Position numbers and translations under genes: made by a program
NCBI GenBank assembly: GCA_029891385.1
Contig: CM057227.1
Location: 62,869,567 to 62,933,566 of the forward strand
Direction of reading: 5' to 3'
Origin: Erythroxylum novogranatense
Taxonomy: Eukaryota > Streptophyta > Magnoliopsida > Malpighiales > Erythroxylaceae
DNA: 64,000 bases
Part shown: positions 45,601-55,494 of the stretch, piece after piece
Layout: each line of letters opens with the position of its first letter
Numbering within the stretch: the first letter of the stretch is position 1
Notes under the pieces: generated by a model
Told to the model about the DNA's origin: nothing
Seen by the model: the letters and a program-made list of their open reading frames with translations, nothing else
Databases searched by the model: none

Positions 45601-47125
45601 GATAATAGACAATGGTTAAAGGTAATCTTTGTCGAGTTATATCCTCTTTGAAGTTTAGCAATGTTACCACATAGGCATCGAGAAAATACGAATTGTTGCT
45701 TCTTGTTGCTAATTTGGAAAGCAGTGCTTAGCAAGTGCACTTCCCGCATGACCAGAAATATTAGGGTTTTAGTAATATTTGCAATAGTGCAGATAACCGC
45801 ATTTTAGTGAGTTAAGGCATGGATGCATTTTCCCTTTTCTCTCCTTTTCATTCTCTATGAAGTTTGCTTAGTGTTAAGCCATATTTTAAGCACTACTGTT
45901 TTTTTTTTCCTTTGCTATTGTTTTATTTTTAAGTACCCCATGGTTAAGACCTCCTGTTCACCCTTCAAGTAACATAAAATAATTTTTTGTTTCAACATGT
46001 TATCTTATTATCATTGCATACTTCAAGAAGTATTGGTGAAAAATTATGTCATAATGTGTACTTAAAGAACCTTTCTGGAGACATTTTCATCCAATACATA
46101 GATGAATTTTACGTTTAATTTGTGCTTGCTTGTGAATCTATGGGTTACCATGGCACAAGTATTGGATGAAATGGTATTGGTATATAAATGAAACATTTTA
46201 TTCTTAGTTATTATAAAACAGAAAACTTATCAACAGATTATTTGTTCTCATGTTTATGTATGAAAAAATCCATCAGAGTGCTCTCTCATTTCATGATAAA
46301 GGAAAAATGATTGGTGAACGAAAGCTCAATTTTTCCAGTGAGAATTCCTTTTTTTTGTAGAGGTTAAGTTGAGGACTCTTTTTGTTATTCTGACAATGTC
46401 TGCTTCTAATCTGAAAATTGAAAAGGCATTAGGTACTTGCTTAATTGATTTTCCCTGCAAGATTGAAACTTGTTTGTCGACCATAGTGAAATGTGGGGGT
46501 ATATATGGTGTTACTTGATCCTCTTTTAGCTGACAATAGATCCTGCTGTACCTATGTTTAGTTTCTTTTGCCACCTTATTGTGTCTGTTTCATTCTTTTT
46601 GCCACCTTATGGGGCAAGTTGTCTGTGATCAAGTTAGTTATTACAAAGGTGGGTAGCAGTTTTGTTTAAGACTTGTTTGTTCACTTTATTTACTCGTGTT
46701 CAGGCTGCAGAACTTGGAGTTAACCATGATGGTAAGCTTGTTTTTTTATTCTTAATCTGTTATTCTTCCTAAAGGGAATAGGATAACTAAATACTATCGT
46801 CTTTCTATTCCCTGAAGATGGACGGTCTGGATTTAGTCCTGGTCTTTTGAAGGGTGGACCACTACCTACTAACAGGCAGTACGTATTACAAGAGCTTGGT
46901 GCAGTTAAGAGAGACTGTGAAGGAGAAAAACAAAGAATATGTTCATTTGCAATTGCATATATTTCTTGCATTTCTTGTTTCATTTTTACGAGTTTCATAT
47001 CTATTTGAAGGGGCAGACCAAAGAAGGGAAGAACTTCAGCAGGGCCAAAGGATACAAAAGAGATCAAACCATTAAGTCCAATGGAATTCAATGATGAAGA
47101 TGACACTGATATGAGCTCCAGATAG
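33220..47125 (+). CDS. EAF6: EAF6-like NuA4-domain subunit of histone acetyltransferase complexes (7 coding exons)
   Basis: Exons: 33220-33232, 33311-33408, 33501-33601, 43666-43735, 46704-46731, 46818-46878, 47011-47125. They total 486 nt (161 residues plus stop); every junction has GT..AG and keeps phase. The N-terminus 'MKSHGRKREGSNTAAMLASL' leads into a helical segment 'GKREKLQEDLFSVEKQVYEL', then 'SSYLQDSVHFGTALKDFGGF', 'KRSRKLQPEDRIFSLSSITS', 'GRPKKGRTSAGPKD' and an acidic end 'MEFNDEDDTDMSSR'. This is the EAF6/NuA4 family (yeast Eaf6, animal MEAF6), small nuclear subunits of MYST-type acetyltransferase complexes. The helix before residue 50 looks like a coiled coil. Introns are 78, 92, 10064, 2968, 86 and 132 bp; introns 3 and 4 are filled with retroelements. 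The intact frame suggests a working gene, though expression cannot be seen from sequence. Confidence 0.9.
34290..34470 (+). repeat. 5' LTR of the intron-3 copia element (181 bp)
   Basis: It is about 90% identical by eye to 37022-37202 and the same length. It contains TATAAATA at 34411-34418, the likely element core promoter. Confidence 0.95.
35053..35930 (+). pseudogene. Copia gag of the intron-3 element
   Basis: From the ATG at 35053 an open frame to 35697 gives 'MVESSDMGGDKKT', then 'DRKLIGRKNYAQWKRTILRF', 'DYKLFNQIQNTLYPTVDDVV', 'KELWEYLEFLYACKQDLSYV' and 'LLKIYRAEQRGHSLFQYYSE'. This is a copia gag domain of about 215 residues. After a stop or frameshift a damaged zinc knuckle follows near 35810-35865 (C-N-Y-F-G-V-E-G-H, then C shifted). 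The upstream frame from 34966 would start inside the leader, so 35053 is the better start. Confidence 0.85.
35931..37047 (+). pseudogene. Copia RT C-terminal part and RNase H of the intron-3 element
   Basis: Directly after gag-type sequence the frame becomes RT: 'LYGLKQLPRAWFGRFITVMI', then the catalytic box in 'LVVYVDDIVITGSD' at about 36077-36118. A frameshifted connection with 'DLGPLKYFLGTEVSHS' follows. RNase H comes next ('GFTDVDYVGDLSDRRSTKDY', 'LVSWKSKKQSVVSQSSAEFE', 'LWCDNELCVS', 'HEKTKHIEVNWYF'). The junction near 35930 shows that the gag end is fused to mid-RT by deletion of protease, integrase and the RT N-terminus. Confidence 0.88.
37022..37202 (+). repeat. 3' LTR of the intron-3 copia element (181 bp)
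   Basis: Partner of the LTR at 34290. It is followed directly by the ATGTT duplication. Confidence 0.95.
37414..37811 (+). repeat. Old LTR-like repeat, left copy (398 bp)
   Basis: It starts TGATGTAG and ends CTGCATCA. Colinear with 42831-43200 through 'CTTGTGTTAGTA', 'TAGTGGAT', 'AACTTTTTATT', 'AAATTCAAGTTC' and 'TTTCAAT'. The bases after it, 'TTTTGTTATCAAAGC', resemble a Met-tRNA primer site, as expected if this is a 5' LTR. Confidence 0.7.
38012..38940 (-). mobile_element. Chromovirus (Ty3/gypsy) 3' fragment: integrase end, chromodomain, LTR
   Basis: On the minus strand, about 38910-38770 reads 'ANLTIYHGHDG', then 'EKIEDVVNKQIIATR' followed by 'FLIKWNGRS', the layout of an integrase tail with a chromodomain. 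From about 38640 down to 38012 the sequence matches the LTR-like segment 44160-44840. A 52-bp tandem duplication ('gggaattaggaatcactctt' and on) occurs at about 38135-38238. Small indels and stops abound. Confidence 0.65.
38135..38238. repeat. 52-bp tandem duplication in the chromovirus LTR fragment
   Basis: The stretch 'AATTAGGAATCACTCTTAGA' with 'CTCTAATAGTCACTTTTAG' occurs twice, 52 bases apart, almost identical. Confidence 0.9.
38945..39710 (-). pseudogene. Copia RT/RNase H fragment on the minus strand of intron 3
   Basis: Minus-strand reading from about 39700 gives 'FPDCDVGILHYLLGIKV', then 39512-39300 'VAHPILSKHASLPLPSSDEY' and 'SIVSSLQYLTLRQSKLS'. Further on come 'LWCNNLS' and 'NPIFHARS' near 38990. 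This is the RT C-terminus and RNase H of a copia element unrelated to the other three. It fuses abruptly into chromovirus sequence near 38945. Confidence 0.7.
40125..40410 (-). repeat. Further chromovirus LTR fragment
   Basis: Similar to 38330-38610 and 44535-44800: 'CTTAGAATCCTTATTATTCT', 'AAAGATTCTTTATTCTTGAT' and 'AAGAAAACTTGGTATCAAGT' occupy matching places. Three copies of this LTR therefore lie in introns 3 and 4 of the EAF6-like gene. Confidence 0.6.
40411..42252. other. Intron 3 sequence without recognised features
   Basis: AT-rich sequence with no supported gene. Some stretches (about 40900-41300) have the style of Athila-type LTR ends read in reverse, but I could not align them to a partner. 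Confidence 0.4.
42831..43200 (+). repeat. Old LTR-like repeat, right copy (370 bp)
   Basis: It starts TGATGTAGG and ends CCTACATCA, a perfect 9-bp terminal inverted repeat. Partner of 37414-37811. It ends about 465 bp before exon 4. Confidence 0.75.
43378..43502. repeat. Tandem duplication in intron 3
   Basis: 'AAGATTGAATAAATTGGGTA' plus 'GGCAAAA(A/T)GACACTAATTGA', with 'AGAAG(T/C)GC', occurs at about 43378 and again at about 43457, 79 bases later. Confidence 0.85.
43666..43735 (+). CDS. EAF6: EAF6-like gene, exon 4
   Basis: A 70-nt exon after the acceptor 'tttgcag'. Its first base completes the split Asn codon. It encodes 'LKRSRKLQPEDRIFSLSSIT' and ends in GCT before gtatgt. This is the most conserved stretch of the family, and it lies 10 kb from exon 3. 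Confidence 0.9.
44150..45770 (-). mobile_element. Chromovirus (Ty3/gypsy) 3' fragment in EAF6 intron 4: integrase, chromodomain remnant, LTR
   Basis: On the minus strand, about 45560-45380 carries integrase wording with small frameshifts ('QTDGQTN.VVNRNLGD', 'IEFAYNSSINRLMDKSLFES'). From 45310-45000 it reads 'GFAHMRDIIDKVQRNVTISN', 'FNEGNMMMVRICPEHFPKGK' and 'VNLTIYHRHDD'. These are the catalytic-core end and GPF/GPY-type tail of chromoviral integrase. The LTR-like segment 44840-44160 follows. The element is cut off upstream near 45770. Confidence 0.75.
45771..46703. other. Remainder of intron 4, no recognised feature
   Basis: AT-rich sequence. The 82-codon frame at 46326-46574 (minus) resembles nothing I know. 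A normal pyrimidine stretch precedes the exon 5 acceptor. Confidence 0.4.
46704..47125 (+). CDS. EAF6: EAF6-like gene, exons 5-7
   Basis: Exon 5 (28 nt) encodes 'AAELGVNHD' and the first base of the next codon. Exon 6 (46818-46878) encodes 'GRSGFSPGLLKGGPLPTNR' and ends CA before gtacgt. Exon 7 starts with G GGC AGA after 'tttgaag' and runs to TAG at 47123-47125. The Lys/Arg-rich 'GRPKKGR' may help nuclear entry or DNA contact (inference). Confidence 0.9.
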
Positions 47126-48839
47126 TTGCAACATCTACGTTTCTTCTATTTAATTCTTGCCTTCAGGTATGGGGAAGAAATGCCGCCGAGGTATGTTGCA
47201 ACTTGGGCTGAAAAATGATTAAATTATTTTCTTCATTGTTCAATGCAGCCTCGACTTGTAACTAATAAGATTTTTGTAGAAAACTCTCATTTAGTTTATG
47301 AAATTAGCTTTGTAGAAAACTTTTGATTAAAAAGTAACAATATTAATATTAGATGTAAATTAATTAAATGTCTATGATAATTCAATTTAGTTATTAAATT
47401 TAACTCAATTAGTTAGAAATTGATTTGAATTAATAATTTAAGATAATTATAATAAATTTTAATTTTAATTTAATTTAAATTTAATTAATTCAGTTAAGAG
47501 TTTAAAAGTTGAAACGAATCGATATATAAATTGTATTTGATTAGTTTATGTTTGATGTATGTTATGTTAATCGAAGTTTGATAGAAAGGGTTTCTTTGAA
47601 AAATTGACATTTTTTGAGAATTTTAAGGTTTTTGAAGCATAGAATAACCTTGTGTCTTTTATTGTGGCAGTGGCATGAAATGGAAAATTTGCAATTAAGG
47701 AAGAAGGTAAAAACTCTTACAGGCTATCTTCTTTTCCTAATAGTTGGGTTCATTTCAACAACCCTCTCTGGTGAAGTCACTTCCCTACTGAATCTTGTAT
47801 GGCTATTCATTCCACAAATAGAAAAGCTCATTTTACATTTGATACTGAAGAGGATATTATTAGAGATTTAAGCAGCAGATTGGATGGATATTAAGATTCC
47901 AAATGTTTGTGGAATATATAATTTTGTTTGTTCAAAGTAATAATAATATTTCCTAAATCTCTTTTTTCATAAGAATTCTCGTCTTTTAAGAAGGGGCATA
48001 AATAATATTATTTCCCTTGAAGAAAAAAAGGAACTATCATCACAGATCCATGAGAATTGAAGGAACTATATTTTATGTTTTATCAAAGAAAGAATAGGTA
48101 TTGCTGATAGCATTGCTTTTTTCATAAACACCCCTTTTCCAAACTCATCACTTAGCTTATGGTCCTAATGAGTTCGCATGGAATCTGAAAAGCACTTCAA
48201 TCGCAAATGCTAGTGGGATAAGCCCGTAAAACATTTATAGGATCGATTTGTTTTACGTACCCGTATTTATTTTGTTTGTCGTAATATTGATTTGAATGAT
48301 CGTATTGATTTCCTCTCGTCTTTTTCAGTTAGCAAATTCTTCAATGGTTCAGAATAATGCGTTTCATAAGTTTTTTTCAACTTATATACTATAACCAAAG
48401 GACATGTTTTTTGGAATTAGAAGAGAGAGGAAAATGATTTTTGACTCAGTTGAAACTCATTCAATAATACTTAATAATTATTATTTTGGGTGCATTTCAT
48501 AGGACTCAATACGATAAATTACATGGGACATAAAATAGTCCAACAAAGTCCAGAATATTTAACTTTTTCTTTGCATATGATTTTCTTTTGCTGCATTAAG
48601 GTATTCAAAGATTTCTTGCGTGAGTTTAAAAGGATTTCATTCCTCCTCTAACCGATACAAATTTGTTTTTATATCTAAGCAAGAGCACCGCCAATAGGTG
48701 GACGTGCATCCCTTTTAACATGTTTTAAATAGGAGTATCCTCCCTTTAAGTAACCAAGAGACTATTGTATTGGAACTATTAACTTCTTCTTGATTCAACT
48801 AATAAAAGATTAGGTAATTGGGTTTTTACAAGTAGCTTA
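47126..48839. other. 3' flank of the EAF6-like gene and intergenic DNA
   Basis: The 3' UTR starts at 47126. At 47166-47191 a short block is bordered by 'ccttcag' and 'gtatgttg', and at 47248 another acceptor-like 'aatgcag' appears, so the UTR or an alternative 3' end may be spliced. At 47785-47868 a short frame reads 'MAIHSTNRKAHFTFDTEEDI' and on to 'DLSSRLDGY' before a stop; I do not recognise it. The rest, including 47300-47600 and 47900-48800, is AT-rich without a gene. Confidence 0.4.
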
Positions 48840-49616
48840 TTAGTCTTTAACAAAATGCATATTGGAGGTCTCATTTATGTTCACTTGACTCTTGAGCAAA
48901 AGCCTCGACGGACTTATAGGTTTTTTTTTTAAGGCCTACGAGCATGTATATTTTCTTTACCCAATTCCTATGTGCCTCCAGGATTTATTTATTTTTTAAT
49001 GTAGTGACTTCTCCCAGGCATAACACATGCATGCCTATAGGTCTTTCACCTAAGGTTTACGGGCTCTAAATGGTTCAAGAGCATTCTCTTTAATTTGAGG
49101 CCTATGGCTCTTTAGGTTTTCTCTCAAGTCAAAAAGGTAAAATGACCTATCTTAGACTTGAGACTTACAAACCTATACACTTTTTTTAAAGCTATAGAGC
49201 TAAAGAGATATCTCTTTGACTTGAAGCCTTCATGCTTATAAGTTTTTTGCATATGACTTATGGGTTTCCAGGCAGTAGGTATCTTTATTAAGTAAGCAAG
49301 TTGAAGATATTTCTCATGGACCTAATACCTATAGGTCAATATAAGGCTTACAGGCTTGTAAGTTTTTTTTTTACCTAAGGCCTACAGTTTTTATTTTACT
49401 CTCTTTAATCAAGGAGCTAAATCAATCTCTCCTGAACTTGAGGTCTGTGGTTTTAAAGGTTATTTCTTGAGCAATCGAGGTAAAATGACTTCTTTGCTTC
49501 TTGTGGTCTTACAGGTTTTTTTACCTAAAACCTGAGAGCCTAGTCTTAAGCCTAGAAGCTAAAGAGACTTCTTTTAGATCTAAGGTTTGCAGGCCTACAC
49601 CTTTTTTCCTTAGTCA

Positions 49617-50366
49617 GGCATCTCCAACCATTGCATCAAATTTTTACCTCAAATTTGGTGTAAAGTGAAATATTCTTAGCATCTTTTTACACCAAATTTG
49701 GTGTTGCTCCAACCATTTACACCAAATTTTTACACCAAGATTTTTACAAAGAATATACCACAATAATTTAGTTATTAACTAAATTAATTTATATTTATAT
49801 AACCACAATAATTTAGTTATTAACTAAATTAATTTATATTTATATGATCACAATAATTTAGTTATTAACTAAATTAATTTATATTATACAAGAATTTTAT
49901 TTATTTATTTATTAAAATAAAAATAAAATCATTATTCTTAATTAATTAATATATACTTTATATTAAATTAATATTATTTACAAATTTTATTAATGAATTT
50001 ATAACATATTTTATTAATGAATTTATAACACTTATAAATAAATATTAAAATAAATTTAATATTATATTCAATATTAGTCTCGTTTTAAATGTCTCAATGA
50101 GATCTTTGTAATGATATATTTTATGTAAAGTAATAAATAAGTTAAATTTAATTATTTAGTCAATAATGTAAATAAATCAATTTGTGAAAAGGATATAAAA
50201 GGAAAAAGTTAAAAAGTACATGGCTAAAGTTGTCTTTTTGTACTTTTGGTGCAATGAATAGTAACACACCAAACAAATTTTTTGGTGTTTTGGTGCCTTG
50301 GTTGGAGAAGAATTTTTGCACCAAAATACCAAATTTGGTGTTTTGGTGTCTTGGTTGGAGATGGCC
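49617..50366. mobile_element. MITE, probably PIF/Harbinger (Tourist-like), 750 bp
   Basis: The left end GGCATCTCCAACCA and right end TTGGTTGGAGATGGCC are inverted copies. 'TTTGGTGT' and its complement recur just inside both ends. The flanking triplets are TCA and TTA, close to the TTA/TAA duplication of Harbinger-type elements. The repeat field continues on both sides. There is no transposase frame. Confidence 0.8.
49761..49888. repeat. Three tandem 45-bp units with a palindrome inside the MITE
   Basis: 'CAATAATTTAGTTATTAACT' begins at 49761, 49806 and 49851. Each unit contains TTTAGTTATTAACTAAA, a hairpin-forming palindrome. Confidence 0.95.
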
Positions 50367-50466
50367 TTAAAGAGACCTCCCTAGAGTTGAAGAGTATGGT
50401 CTTGTAGGTTTTTCTTTAGCTAGGGAGTTAAAGATGCTTTAATTAGATCCAAGGTGTGTAAGCCTA

Positions 50467-51856
50467 TACGTCTTTTTTACTTATTTCCTTTTATAATAAA
50501 ATGAGTCATTTTTCTTGAAAATAAATTACACAAATATACACAAATATATATTAAGCTTATATCTAATGATAATACTTGTGAGATATTCATCATAACTTTT
50601 CCTCAGTGGTGCCTTTTGCATATTAGATGTTAACACTTTATGATCTTCCCTTATTACCAAGTGAAACATAATTTAAGTATAATGTGGTCACATATTTGAT
50701 TTTTTAGTTCCTAATCTTCAGAATGGATTCCATCTTAGTTCTTGGACGATGCTGTCATATCTAATATTTATTTTAGGTAATGACTTAGTCTATCTTGTTT
50801 GATCAAGTCATTTTCTTATTCTTCCATAATTTCTACAATCCTCAGTCTATTTTTGAAGATCCCAATGGTAATGACAGTTTGGATTCTTATCCTTTTTTGT
50901 ATGGTTAGTGTCCATTCCTTTTAGGTTTTTGGTTAATTTATGATCAAAGATGTAGTTAACAACCCAATTAATATGGCTGTATTAAATACAAGGAGATCTT
51001 ACTTGATCCTCCCTTTATTTCCCTTTTGGTCATTTTGTCATTGAATTCTTTCTCTTAATTTTGTTAGTTTAATACACACTACTCTTCTTATTTTCATCGT
51101 GCCTACCAGTGGGCTTCATACATTACCTTCCTTATCTTCCAAGTATATATATTTCTATGCTATAATCATCATTTCCTTAAATCTTCCATGTTGCTTTTTT
51201 TATATCGAATTCTACAAGGGTTAGTAGGCTTGAGTCTATTTAGAGAGGCTATTATTACCACCTCTGCAATGAGATTAGAAATTTGGATTGCCTTAAACTA
51301 AAGCATTGAAGGTAAACTCTTACATTTTTTCTCAATTCTTTAGATTATTAATATCAAGTATTTAGATTCTTACAATCTATGTCTATTATTGGTGCAGTGA
51401 CATATGAATTTTGTTACTAACAAGAAAGAAAGTAACTACTAGGTTGGAATTAAGGTTTGGAACCATGAACATGCCATGCCAGTCATGGTGAAAAAGTGGG
51501 ATTTACATTTTATAGTATCAAATTTATCGCACATGTCTATAAGTTCCTTATATTTGTATACATGGTTGATAAGCCCATACATGTTGTTATTATTGTATAG
51601 GGTTTGGATTTGAATAGTAACGATTCTGCCATGATATTAGGTTTTAACAAGCAATTACCTATGTAAATTATAGGGGTGTGAATTGGGACCCTTTTCATGA
51701 TGGTTGAAAGTGTGAGTTTATGGCCTCTCATGAGTCTGCTGTTTCTCTTATAGCAATTGCCTGATTTATTCTTAAGACATTAGAATTTTAGCAGCTTTAT
51801 TCTTGGGATTTTCATAGTTACAAATGACTCCAACAATTTTGGTTGTTTTAGTAACA
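50467..51856. other. Intergenic AT-rich DNA, nothing recognised
   Basis: No reading frame, RNA gene or repeat could be named here. Short frames such as 51537-51731 (minus) lack any family resemblance. Confidence 0.4.
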
Positions 51857-51861
51857 TTGAA

Positions 51862-52013
51862 TGTTGGGACCCGATCCGGAAACCGGATCCCAACCGAATA
51901 AACGTAACACTTTCACTCTATGCTTTGATACCATAAATGTTGGGACCCGATCCGGGAACCGGATCCCAACCGAATCAACTTAACACTTTCACTCTATGCT
52001 CTGATACCATAAA
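51862..52013 (-). repeat. Two 76-bp tandem modules, each with an LTR end plus primer-binding-site-like sequence
   Basis: Units start at 51862 and 51938, exactly 76 bp apart, and a third TGTTG start follows at 52014. Each holds the perfect-to-near palindrome GATCCGG..CCGGATC and ends with CTCTATGCT(T/C)TGATACCATAAA. Confidence 0.95.
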
Positions 52014-55000
52014 TGTTGAATCCCGTTACCGGAACCCAACTACATACACAGAACGGAAACCGAAGCAAACGGAAACGAAGGGAAGCGGAAATTTCGGATC
52101 GACAACAAAATGCGGAAGCGAACAAATCCGAAAGTAGCGAAGCGGAAGCAAATGCAAGCGGAAGCAAATACTAATCGAATCAAATGAACAGATTCAATCG
52201 AATATAGCGAAAGCGGGATCGAATCGAATGCAAATCGAATTCGGATAGAAAACAAAGTAAGCAAACAAATCAATGTAAACTGAAACACTTTCCGACATCC
52301 GTGACTAAGCAAAGAACAGGAAACAGAATCGCGTTGGGAATTCCTAAGACGTTCCAAAATCTGATATAATTTTTTCTTTCTTTCTTATTCTCATTTCTCA
52401 CATCAATCACATCCATATAATTTCTCATAGGAAAATTCATTCTTAAACCCGAAACTCAACAATCATACAAATTCTTATTCATCCATACAAATCTCAAATT
52501 CTATTTTTTTTTCTTCCAATTTTATCGAAATTTCAAATATAACTACCGCTTTTATCCTAACTCAAACCCGCAAAGTGTTCAAAACAACACTTCTAAAATT
52601 TCCAAACAATCACACACATCGAATCCACCGGACCCTCCGTCCGGATATCGCAGATAATCACAAACCTATTCTAAAACAATCTCATACTTGTCATTCAATC
52701 TACCATTCTCATAGTTCAATCTCATTCCCAAATCAATCATACATATAGATTCCCAAACCATTCATAATTTCATATACAAATTTCTCATTCATTCACAATA
52801 CTCAACTTTATACACAAATACATTTTTCCCAAACTTATCTCGGTCATGAATATATTCATACTAAAGATTCAAATTACACAAAATCTAAGCGATGAAATGT
52901 CGAAACCGATGTCTTCACATTCTTTCATCCGATCTCCGCTCAAAACACGGAGATGGGGATGAAAGGGGTAACTTCAGCTAAATCGTGGATAACACATTTA
53001 TAAACCGATAAATAAGCGAAATCATTTTAATACTCTTTTTGCCAAAAGGCGAATTTTTTCAAACTTTATAATTTTCAAACAATTTCCTCAAACCCATTTT
53101 TTTTTCATATTTTCAAACTTTTCATAATAATCTCACTTTTCTCATTTTCAAAACTTCTTGAATTTTTCATAAATATGAATGCGAAACACATAAACAAATC
53201 AAAACATATTACACATCGAATGGTGCAGCTAGGTCCAAGCGAGCGTCTTGCATATCCGCATAGCGGTCCTGTGCAGTCGTGAACAGAACGTACTACACTT
53301 TCCGCATTGCGTCCAAGTAGCCGTGAAGGAGTCCGAAATCGGAGCTCCGTGCCACTAGCGGGCAGCTGGAGAAGGCTATACACATAGAGACAGCGCTGAC
53401 TCACCAAGGGACCTACCAAACCCACATAACACATAATCGAAAACGAAAAGTCGGATTGCCCGAAGGCACTTTTCAATTTCGTACTTTTCTTCAAAATTTT
53501 CCCCAAAATGCATACCACTCAATTTTCAGTCTATCATTCACTAAATTCAACAATCAAAACATTCAATCAAACAATAATTTCAACAATTGAATAATGCACA
53601 CAACAAATGCATTTTCGAAATTTCTATCGGTTTATCGAATCATTGAAAGCAATGAATTCAAACTTATATTAATCTTTCGAAAACATTGAAATCGAATTTC
53701 AAACCTTTACAAAACAATAATTTGTCAAAATTTTCACATTTTGCTTTCTTTATTTTTCAAAATTTCTTTCTTTAATTTTCAAAATTCACATATAGCTTAC
53801 AAATCAAAATATAAATATGCTACCCACCTCAATTATTGCTTAAACTTGATTTCAAGCTCCAATTGATCCTTGCTTTTCTCTCTTCCAAAATACCAAAACC
53901 TAAACCATAATCATCCAAATTTCACATCGAAAATACTTAATTTTCACAATCAACTTAGGAATTCACCAATTCCATTTACATTCAAGCTATTTCAATCTCC
54001 AATTTTGAAAATCCCCAATTTTCAAAATTGGCCTAAACCAAGACACTCGAATTCAATCTCATAAAACATAATTTCTTCAGAATTAATCTCACAATTCATC
54101 AATTCACATTAATTCCAAAATATCTAAATCCTCAATTTCAAAAATCCCCAAATCTTAAAATTGGCCTAAACCAATTTATCCAAATTCAATACCACAAAAT
54201 ACAAGTTCTTCAAAATTGATTTCATATATCGTCAATTCATCATATTTCCTATAATTCTACACCAAAATATCTCAAAATTCTCAATCATAAAATTTAGCCT
54301 AAACTTTAAACAAATTTCCATCCAAAATTAAACCTAGCCTAAAGCATATATTTCAAAATTAACTTCATAAACCACAAACCCAAGTCCTTTTCCATACTTC
54401 TCAATTAAAAATTCAACAAAAACTTCAAATTGAAAATCTTCTCTTACCTCATTTATCCTCCAAATTCGAATTTTCTTGGCTCATGAAGAAGCTCTCTTCA
54501 TTCTCCACTCTTTTCCTTCTTGGAAAAATCCCAAAAGCTTGAAGAATTGAGTAGAAAAATTAAAACTAAACTTCTCCCTCTTCTTTCTCCATACGAACTC
54601 TTCTCCATTCTTCTTCTTTCTTCTTATTTCTCTTCTCCTTTTCTCTGGAAATTTCCAGCCACTTTCGTGGCTTTTAATAAGCCAAAACGACATCTCTTGC
54701 ATGTGTTTCATTAATTGAAGGTCAAATGACCAATTTGCCCTTCATTCAAAGCTTAAAGTTACGCTTACTTGCGGTTTGATTCGCACTATCGATTTGAAGG
54801 AATTTGTCAAAACTTCCTTCTCGAGAAATGTTCCTCTCACTCATACGAATCTAACGCCACTGACCGCGCTCAATTCCGAGCACTACATCAAAAGTTATGT
54901 GCAAAACAGTGCGGAAATATCCATATTCTAACACATTTTCTATGTACGATTATTTCCGTCCAAAATTTCACATTCTTAATCCCGGAATTGAAACTCGATG

Positions 55001-55494
55001 TCTTCATAACAATTGTAGCCTTATGTCTCTAGTTTAATTCAAAACAAGAATCGTCTCATTTCGATTCCCAGATCAAAAGTTATACTCAAATTACTCACAG
55101 GTGTTCCCAATCCAAAAATTAAACCCTAATCCGAACTTAAATTCAAAATTAAAAGTCCTAAGGGAAAATTGACATTTCATGTCTTCATATGATTTGTAGC
55201 CCTTGTCTTATCTTTATTTCGCCTCAAGAATCGCTTCAATCGGATCTCTACAGATCCCGAATTTCACAAAACACCTAATTATACTGGAAAATTTCCCGAC
55301 TCACTTTGATTAAATTAATCACCATTAATTTAATCTCAAAAGTTCACAAATTTCTTATAAAATGAAATTCATTGTCTTAGGAATCCAACGCAAAAAGAAT
55401 CAACTCAATCGGATGTCGGACGAAAAGATATAAGCAAAATAGTGAACAAAGGTCGGATTAAAGGAGGAAAGTCAAGAAAATCGAAGAGCAAAAG

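Larger units (their letters stand above)
48840..50460 (+). repeat. Degenerate interspersed repeat field of 'ttgaggcctatggg...ataggttttt' units
   Basis: Irregular copies of a unit built from 'GA(C/A)TTGAGGCCTATGG', '(C)TTATAGGTTTTTT' and 'GGGAGCTAAAGAGACTT' recur roughly every 100-150 bp on both sides of the MITE at 49617-50366. No protein is encoded. It may be an old tandem array. Confidence 0.6.

Noticed and set aside
46720..47106. 128-codon minus-strand frame
   Set aside because: It is antisense to EAF6 exons 5-7, whose splice phases and family match are clear.
53105..53518. 137-codon minus-strand frame
   Set aside because: It is inside a large LTR with no homology seen, and low-complexity stretches surround it.
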